Source: Streptomyces sp. NBC_00285
GTDB lineage: Bacteria > Actinomycetota > Actinomycetes > Streptomycetales > Streptomycetaceae
Direction of reading: 5' to 3'
Assembly (NCBI RefSeq): GCF_036174265.1
Contig: NZ_CP108055.1
Location: 7,564,001 to 7,628,000, forward strand
DNA length: 64,000 nt
The notes under the pieces are model-generated. The model did not search any database, was not told the DNA's origin, and saw only the letters and a list, made by a program, of their open reading frames with translations. Below are positions 59,835-64,000 of this stretch, piece by piece (within the stretch, counting starts at the first letter, position 1; every line of letters begins with the position of its first letter). The position numbers and the translations under genes were made by a program.

Positions 59835-60479
59835 ATGGCCCTGAACGCCCGCCTCGACCACCGCAACCCTCTCGTGTTCGACACACACGAGCTGGGTCGG
59901 CGTCCTGGCGCGCTCCAGCGCCTGACCCGTCAGATCGACGCCCCCAAGGATTTCGGCATCCAGGGAGTGATCGGAGTGCCGGAAGGCGCCCCGGTCGAGC
60001 TCGGACTCCGCCTGGAGTCGGTCATGGAAGGTGTCCTTGTCACAGGCACCGCCCGTGCACTGGCCAAGGGGGAGTGCGTAAGGTGTCTGGAGCCGCTGGA
60101 GCTGGAGCTCGAAGCGGACTTCCAGGAGATGTTCTCGTACCCTGACGCCGACGACCGTGGCCGCGTGAAAGCGGAACCGGTCGACGACGCCGAGGAAGAC
60201 GAGGACAGGCTCTTCATCGAGGACGGTCTTTTCGACCTCGAACCCGTGCTGCGTGATGCGGTGGTGCTCGCACTGCCGATGCAGCCGGTGTGCCAGGACG
60301 ACTGCCCCGGCCTGTGCTCCCAGTGCGGAGCCCGGCTGGCGGACGCCCCGGACCACCACCACGATGCCGTCGACATCCGTTGGGCGGCACTGCAGGGACT
60401 CGCCGGTTCACTCGAAGATGGCGAGAAGGACGAGATCAGCGGCGCTGAAGCAGGCGCCGACGAGAAGCAGGAGAAGTAG
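59835..60479 (+). CDS. DUF177/YceD family protein, 214 aa
   Basis: A YceD-type protein that usually precedes rpmF. It opens [20 protein letters not shown], then has [24 protein letters not shown] sequence with the CVRC pair near residue 81, and a C-terminal [16 protein letters not shown] cluster. The cysteines suggest a metal site. In E. coli YceD is linked to rRNA metabolism and in plants to 23S rRNA processing. It starts at ATG 59835, is followed by rpmF after 2 bp, and ends with an acidic/Lys tail. Confidence 0.92.
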   Translation: MALNARLDHRNPLVFDTHELGRRPGALQRLTRQIDAPKDFGIQGVIGVPEGAPVELGLRLESVMEGVLVTGTARALAKGECVRCLEPLELELEADFQEMFSYPDADDRGRVKAEPVDDAEEDEDRLFIEDGLFDLEPVLRDAVVLALPMQPVCQDDCPGLCSQCGARLADAPDHHHDAVDIRWAALQGLAGSLEDGEKDEISGAEAGADEKQEK

Positions 60480-60481
60480 CC

Positions 60482-60655
60482 GTGGCTGTTCCGAAGCGGA
60501 AGATGTCGCGCAGCAACACGCGCCACCGCCGGTCGCAGTGGAAGGCTGCGGTCCCCACCCTGGTTGCGTGTGAGCGCTGCCACGAGCCCAAGCTGCAGCA
60601 CATCGCGTGCCCCGCTTGTGGCACCTACAACAAGCGCCAGGTCCTCGAGGTCTGA
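60482..60655 (+). CDS. rpmF: Ribosomal protein L32, zinc-binding form, 57 aa
   Basis: The GTG at 60482 opens [20 protein letters not shown], followed by a zinc ribbon with Cys pairs CERC and CPAC and an ending NKRQVLEV. The stop is TGA at 60653. It begins 2 bp after the DUF177 gene, the normal yceD-rpmF arrangement, and rnc begins 7 bp later. The four Cys mark the C+ form, as with rpmB above. Confidence 0.96.
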   Translation: MAVPKRKMSRSNTRHRRSQWKAAVPTLVACERCHEPKLQHIACPACGTYNKRQVLEV

Positions 60656-60662
60656 GCGGCTG

Positions 60663-61484
60663 GTGAGAGGCACTGTGTCCACGCCGAAGAAGAACTCGGG
60701 CGACAACCAGGCCTCGTCCCACACGCTGTTGGAAGGGCGGCTCGGGTACACACTCGAGTCCGCCCTTCTGGTGCGTGCGCTGACCCACCGTTCGTACGCG
60801 TACGAGAACGGCGGTCTGCCGACCAACGAACGGCTGGAGTTCCTCGGGGACTCCGTGCTCGGTCTCGTGGTCACGGACACGCTGTACACCACCCACCCCG
60901 ACCTGCCCGAAGGCCAACTGGCCAAGTTGCGGGCCGCGGTGGTCAACTCGCGTGCACTTGCGGAGGTCAGCCGCGGGCTCGACCTGGGCTCCTTCATCCG
61001 GCTCGGCCGTGGTGAAGAGGGAACGGGCGGCCGGGACAAGGCATCCATCCTCGCCGACACCCTTGAAGCGGTGATCGGCGCGGTCTATCTCGATCAGGGC
61101 CTCGAAGCGGCCTCCGAACTGGTGCACCGCCTGTTCGACCCGCTGATCGAGAAGTCCTCCAACCTCGGTGCCGGCCTGGACTGGAAGACCAGTCTCCAGG
61201 AGCTCACCGCGACCGAAGGGCTCGGCGTACCCGAGTACCTGGTCACGGAGACCGGCCCCGACCACGAGAAGACCTTCACTGCTGCCGCCCGCGTCGGAGG
61301 CGTCTCGTACGGCACCGGCACCGGCCGCAGCAAGAAGGAGGCGGAGCAGCAGGCCGCAGAGTCCGCCTGGAGGTCCATCCGGGCCGCCGCGGACGAACGC
61401 GCCGAAGCGGCGGCAGAAAAGGCTGTTGAAGCCGTCGAAGCCGCCGAGGACGACGAAGAAGGTCCGTCGTCCGTCTCCGCCTGA
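60663..61484 (+). CDS. rnc: Ribonuclease III, 273 aa
   Basis: The dsRNA endonuclease known as AbsB in S. coelicolor, a global regulator of antibiotic synthesis that also processes rRNA. The RNase III signature [20 protein letters not shown] contains the catalytic Glu/Asp; [16 protein letters not shown] is the second metal site. A dsRNA-binding domain follows ([20 protein letters not shown] to [14 protein letters not shown]). The tail is Ala/Glu-rich. The start is GTG 60663 or GTG 60675 (GAGAGG 4 nt upstream); the first gives the fuller N-terminus. Confidence 0.95.
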   Translation: MRGTVSTPKKNSGDNQASSHTLLEGRLGYTLESALLVRALTHRSYAYENGGLPTNERLEFLGDSVLGLVVTDTLYTTHPDLPEGQLAKLRAAVVNSRALAEVSRGLDLGSFIRLGRGEEGTGGRDKASILADTLEAVIGAVYLDQGLEAASELVHRLFDPLIEKSSNLGAGLDWKTSLQELTATEGLGVPEYLVTETGPDHEKTFTAAARVGGVSYGTGTGRSKKEAEQQAAESAWRSIRAAADERAEAAAEKAVEAVEAAEDDEEGPSSVSA

Positions 61485-61519
61485 CGCCCTGAAGCAGGGG
61501 CGTCCGAAGAGCAGTGCAG

Positions 61520-61557
61520 CCGAGCGCCTGCCCCTGAACACCGGGGCGGGCGCTCGG
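61520..61557 (+). terminator. Hairpin between rnc and mutM
   Basis: CCGAGCGCCTGCCCC (61520-61534) pairs with GGGGCGGGCGCTCGG (61543-61557), including one G-U, around an 8-nt loop, followed by TTC. It probably limits readthrough of the DUF177-rpmF-rnc operon into mutM. Confidence 0.65.
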
Positions 61558-61588
61558 TTCATACACCGGTCCGTGACGGGGGAGCCCC

Positions 61589-62449
61589 ATGCCCGAGTTG
61601 CCCGAGGTCGAGGTCGTACGGCGGGGTCTGGCGCGGTGGGTCGCCCACCGCACGGTCGCCGAGGCCGAAGTGCTGCACCCGCGTGCGGTACGGCGTCACC
61701 TCGCCGGCGCCGACGACTTCGCGCACCGGCTCAAGGGCCATCGCGTGGGCACCCCGAGCCGTCGCGGCAAGTACCTCTGGCTGCCCCTGGAGGACACCGG
61801 CCAGTCGGTCCTGGCGCACCTCGGCATGAGCGGCCAGCTGCTGGTCCAGCCGCACGCGGCGCCTGAGGAGAAGCACCTCAGGATCCGGGTGAGATTCGCG
61901 GACGAGGTGGACACCGAGCTGCGCTTCGTCGACCAACGCACCTTCGGGGGGCTGTCGTTGCACGACAACACCCCCGACGGCCTGCCCGACGTGATCGCGC
62001 ACATCGCGCGCGACCCCCTCGACCCGCTCTTCGACGACGAGGCCTTCCACCAGGCCCTGCGCCGCAAGCGCAGCACCGTCAAACGGGCCCTGCTGGACCA
62101 GTCGTTGATCAGCGGAGTCGGCAACATCTACGCGGACGAGGCCCTTTGGCGTTCCCGCATCCACTACGAGCGCCCCACCGCGAGCTTCACCCGCCCGCGC
62201 ACGGCCGAACTCCTGGGCCACGTCCGGGACGTGATGAACGAGGCACTCGCGGTCGGCGGCACCAGCTTCGACAGCCTGTACGTCAACGTGAACGGGGAGT
62301 CCGGGTACTTCGACCGGTCCCTGGACGCGTACGGCCGTGAGGGACTGCCGTGCAGGCGGTGCGGTACGCCGATGCGCCGGCGGCCCTGGATGAACCGGTC
62401 CAGCTACTTCTGCCCGACGTGTCAGCGGGCGCCGCGCGTCACGTCGTAG
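61589..62449 (+). CDS. mutM: Formamidopyrimidine-DNA glycosylase, 286 aa
   Basis: Excises 8-oxoguanine and FaPy lesions. The catalytic N-terminus [13 protein letters not shown] (Pro after Met, then Glu) is intact. The H2TH region has [15 protein letters not shown], and the zinc finger has CRRCGTP...YFCPTCQR. Lys in the RRGKYLW loop is present. The start is ATG 61589 with GGGGGAG upstream. Its last 28 bp overlap the end of the convergent HxlR gene. Confidence 0.97.
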   Translation: MPELPEVEVVRRGLARWVAHRTVAEAEVLHPRAVRRHLAGADDFAHRLKGHRVGTPSRRGKYLWLPLEDTGQSVLAHLGMSGQLLVQPHAAPEEKHLRIRVRFADEVDTELRFVDQRTFGGLSLHDNTPDGLPDVIAHIARDPLDPLFDDEAFHQALRRKRSTVKRALLDQSLISGVGNIYADEALWRSRIHYERPTASFTRPRTAELLGHVRDVMNEALAVGGTSFDSLYVNVNGESGYFDRSLDAYGREGLPCRRCGTPMRRRPWMNRSSYFCPTCQRAPRVTS

Positions 62450-62823
62450 CGCTCACGGGCGGCCAGGACGTCGTCCATGCGGCCCTCCACGAAGTGGATG
62501 AGGCCCAGCAGCCGCTCGGCGACCTCGCGGCCCAGCGGGGTCAGGTCGTAGTCGACCCGGGGCGGGTTGGTGGGCTGGGCCTCGCGGTGCACCAGGCCGT
62601 CACGCTCCAGTCCCTGGAGCGTCTGGGAGAGCATCTTCTCGCTCACGCCGTCGACCCGGCGGCGCAGCTCGTTGAAGCGCAGCGAGCCCTCGGACAGGGC
62701 GCCGAGCGTGAGTGCGCCCCAGCGGCCCGTCACGTGCTCCAGCGTGCCGCGCGAGGGGCAGGCCTTGGCGAACACGTCGTACGGGAGGTCCTGCGCCTCC
62801 AGGGGCTGCTGCGTGGTGTCCAT
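62422..62823 (-). CDS. HxlR-family transcriptional regulator, 133 aa
   Basis: A winged-helix HxlR protein. [20 protein letters not shown] has the conserved N-terminal Cys22 followed by the GRW motif. [20 protein letters not shown] is the recognition helix and [14 protein letters not shown] the wing. Many HxlR proteins sense electrophiles or oxidants through the N-terminal Cys. ATG 62823 lies 6 nt after a TACGCT -10-like box, suggesting a leaderless mRNA. A clear palindrome upstream is the likely autoregulatory operator. It overlaps mutM tail to tail by 28 bp. Confidence 0.93.
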   Translation of the reverse strand: MDTTQQPLEAQDLPYDVFAKACPSRGTLEHVTGRWGALTLGALSEGSLRFNELRRRVDGVSEKMLSQTLQGLERDGLVHREAQPTNPPRVDYDLTPLGREVAERLLGLIHFVEGRMDDVLAARERYDVTRGAR

Positions 62824-62829
62824 AGCACG

Positions 62830-62835
62830 AGCGTA
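62830..62835 (-). promoter_or_regulatory. Candidate -10 box for a leaderless hxlR transcript
   Basis: On the minus strand TACGCT is followed by 6 nt (CGTGCT) and the ATG at 62823. No Shine-Dalgarno is present. Confidence 0.4.
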
Positions 62836-62858
62836 CTGGAAGAGAGCACTAACCGACA

Positions 62859-62887
62859 GGTTGCACTAACCAGAAGTTAGCGCAACC
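62859..62887. promoter_or_regulatory. HxlR operator candidate (12-bp inverted repeat)
   Basis: GGTTGCACTAAC (62859-62870) and GTTAGCGCAACC (62876-62887) are inverse copies with one mismatch and a 5-bp spacer. A further GCACTAACC half-site is at 62847-62855. It lies 36 bp upstream of the hxlR start, overlapping its promoter. Confidence 0.6.
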
Positions 62888-62901
62888 ATCCTCGGTGTCT
62901 G

Positions 62902-63981
62902 CTAGTAGCCGAAGTCCTGCGTCCACCACGGGCCACCGGACCCGAACTGCACACCCACGCCCAGAGTCGTGAAGTCGCAGTTCAGGATGTTGGCCTTGTG
63001 GCCGGGGCTGTTCATCCAGGCTTCCATGACCGCCGCCGGGTCGGCCTGGCCGCGGGCGATGTTCTCGCCGCCGAGGCTGGTGATCCCGGCCTGCGCGGCA
63101 CGGTCCCACGGCGTCGCGCCGCTCGGGTCGGTGTGGTCGAAGAAGCCCTCGACGTCCATGGCCTTGCTGAAGGCGGCGGCCAGGTCGGCCAGCGCGCTGT
63201 TGGCGGCGACCGGGCTGCATCCCACCTTCGCCCGCTCGACGTTGACGAGCCGGAGCACCTCGGCCTCGGCGGCGGCCTCCGTGGAGACATCCACCGGCGC
63301 GGTGGTCTCCTGCTTCGCCGGCTCCCTCTCCTTCTGTGAAGGAGTCGCCGCGGGCTTCTCGCTCGGCGTGGCCGCAGGCTTCTTCGTCGGCTTCTCGGCC
63401 GGGGTGGCCGTCGAGGTCGAGGGGGACGGCGCGGGCGAGGCGGACCGGTCGGCGTCGCGGCTCGTCGAGCCGCCGTCCTCGCGCCGGTCGGCGCTGCCGG
63501 AGGTGCCGCCCTGCTCGGCCGGGGAGTTCGTCGGCGAGCTCGCCGCCTGTACCTCGCCGCCGCCGGTGTTGCTGCTGCCGCCACCGAGCTTGTAGCTGTC
63601 CAGGCCGGGCACCACGCCCGTGGCCACCGCGACCGTGCCGATCGCGACGGCCGCCGAGACCCCGAGCAGACCGCTCTTGACCGGCGTCACGAGATTCCGC
63701 TTGCGCCTGCGGTGCGAGCCGCTGCGCCGGGGGCCGTCGGCGGGGGTGTAGCCGTCGCCCCGGAAGAGCGCGTACTCCTCCTCCGACGCGAACAGGTAGG
63801 CATCACTGCGCGCGTAGGTGTCGGTGTCCGTGTGGCTCGGACGGGGCGTGGTGCTCGCCGAGGCGAAGTTGTACGAGTCCTGTGGGTCGAATGCGCTCCC
63901 GTGGGAGCCGTGCGTATCCGTGACCCCCATGGCGCGGCCCGTGGCGGCGCGGCCGGCGGCGGAGCGTCGGTGGCGTCCCAT
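62902..63981 (-). CDS. Membrane-anchored CAP (SCP/PR1) domain protein, 359 aa
   Basis: A cytoplasmic N-terminal segment of about 95 residues ends in a basic SGSHRRRKRNL cluster. One membrane helix follows (GLLGVSAAVAIGTVAVATGV, about 104-123), then a Ser/Thr/Pro/Lys-rich linker to about 240. The C-terminal CAP domain has VLRLVNVERAKVGCSP, HTDPSGATPWDR, GGENIARGQ and WMNSPGHKANILN. Two Cys bracket the domain. CAP proteins are extracellular and of varied or unknown function. The start is ATG 63981, with AAGGCAAGGAC upstream at the window edge. Confidence 0.92.
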   Translation of the reverse strand: MGRHRRSAAGRAATGRAMGVTDTHGSHGSAFDPQDSYNFASASTTPRPSHTDTDTYARSDAYLFASEEEYALFRGDGYTPADGPRRSGSHRRRKRNLVTPVKSGLLGVSAAVAIGTVAVATGVVPGLDSYKLGGGSSNTGGGEVQAASSPTNSPAEQGGTSGSADRREDGGSTSRDADRSASPAPSPSTSTATPAEKPTKKPAATPSEKPAATPSQKEREPAKQETTAPVDVSTEAAAEAEVLRLVNVERAKVGCSPVAANSALADLAAAFSKAMDVEGFFDHTDPSGATPWDRAAQAGITSLGGENIARGQADPAAVMEAWMNSPGHKANILNCDFTTLGVGVQFGSGGPWWTQDFGY

Positions 63982-64000
63982 GTCCTTGCCTTCCTCGTCT

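Overview
The window is GC-rich (about 70%) actinobacterial chromosome. Gene content and order point to Streptomyces. The block from the accB/accE carboxylase genes (17.1 kb) through two tandem conservons, gltX, a Gln/Glu tRNA cluster, ndgR-leuCD, hupS, cofC, gpsA-ddlA, thiLD, rpmB, recG, rsmD-coaD, rpmF, rnc and mutM follows the order I remember for the S. coelicolor core (roughly SCO5535-SCO5573). That comparison is from memory, not from a search. Frequent GTG/TTG starts, TGA/TAG stops and very high third-position GC agree with it.

Region 1 (1-17 kb) is mostly accessory and extracytoplasmic. It has a truncated lipoprotein gene; a DUF397/XRE-DUF5753 regulator pair divergent from an anti-sigma-like ATPase around a striking repeated operator; a secreted GH3 beta-glucosidase; a TPM-like membrane protein with a Gly-Asp-Phe tail; a trypsin (SprT type); a small gene broken by an in-frame TGA; a GT87 mannosyltransferase; a 1,292-residue HTH-nSTAND-WD40 protein; YdeI/OmdA and YceI proteins; and a secreted PL8 polysaccharide lyase.

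Region 2 (17-31 kb) has accB-accE (acyl-CoA carboxylase beta and epsilon) facing two complete conservons, cvnA-B-C-D twice on the minus strand. Each encodes a sensor ATPase, a roadblock protein, a DUF742 protein and a Ras-like GTPase. The two cvnD genes share a nearly identical 287-bp tract, consistent with recent gene conversion. Divergent from cvn1 is a 61-codon ORF with its own promoter-like sequence and a strong terminator.

Region 3 (31-50 kb) has a lipoprotein and an I36-like secreted protein, then FAH hydrolase-gltX, a HAD hydrolase, five tRNA genes (Gln-Glu-Glu-Gln-Glu), a decayed coding fragment, the IclR regulator ndgR divergent from leuCD, hupS (HU with a Lys/Ala-rich tail), cofC (F420 synthesis), plsC-gpsA (phospholipid precursors), ddlA (cell wall), a DUF3515 lipoprotein, a stand-alone Lrp ligand-binding domain, thiL-thiD (thiamine) and rpmB.

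Region 4 (48-64 kb) has a FakA-like DAK2 protein, then a TGATG-coupled pair of an HSP90/HtpG-family ATPase and a 977-residue TPR-like protein. The pair appears to sit between two genes I remember as adjacent in the core, and it is the best candidate here for an uncharacterised system. Core genes follow: recG, rsmD-coaD, a coiled-coil protein with a Q/Y-rich tail, DUF177-rpmF-rnc and mutM. The window closes with an HxlR regulator with a clear palindromic operator and a membrane-anchored CAP-domain protein.

I saw no rRNA, CRISPR array, insertion sequence, prophage or integrase. Across the window, four genes (5063+, 17153+, 34762+, 62823-) share an architecture that predicts leaderless mRNA.
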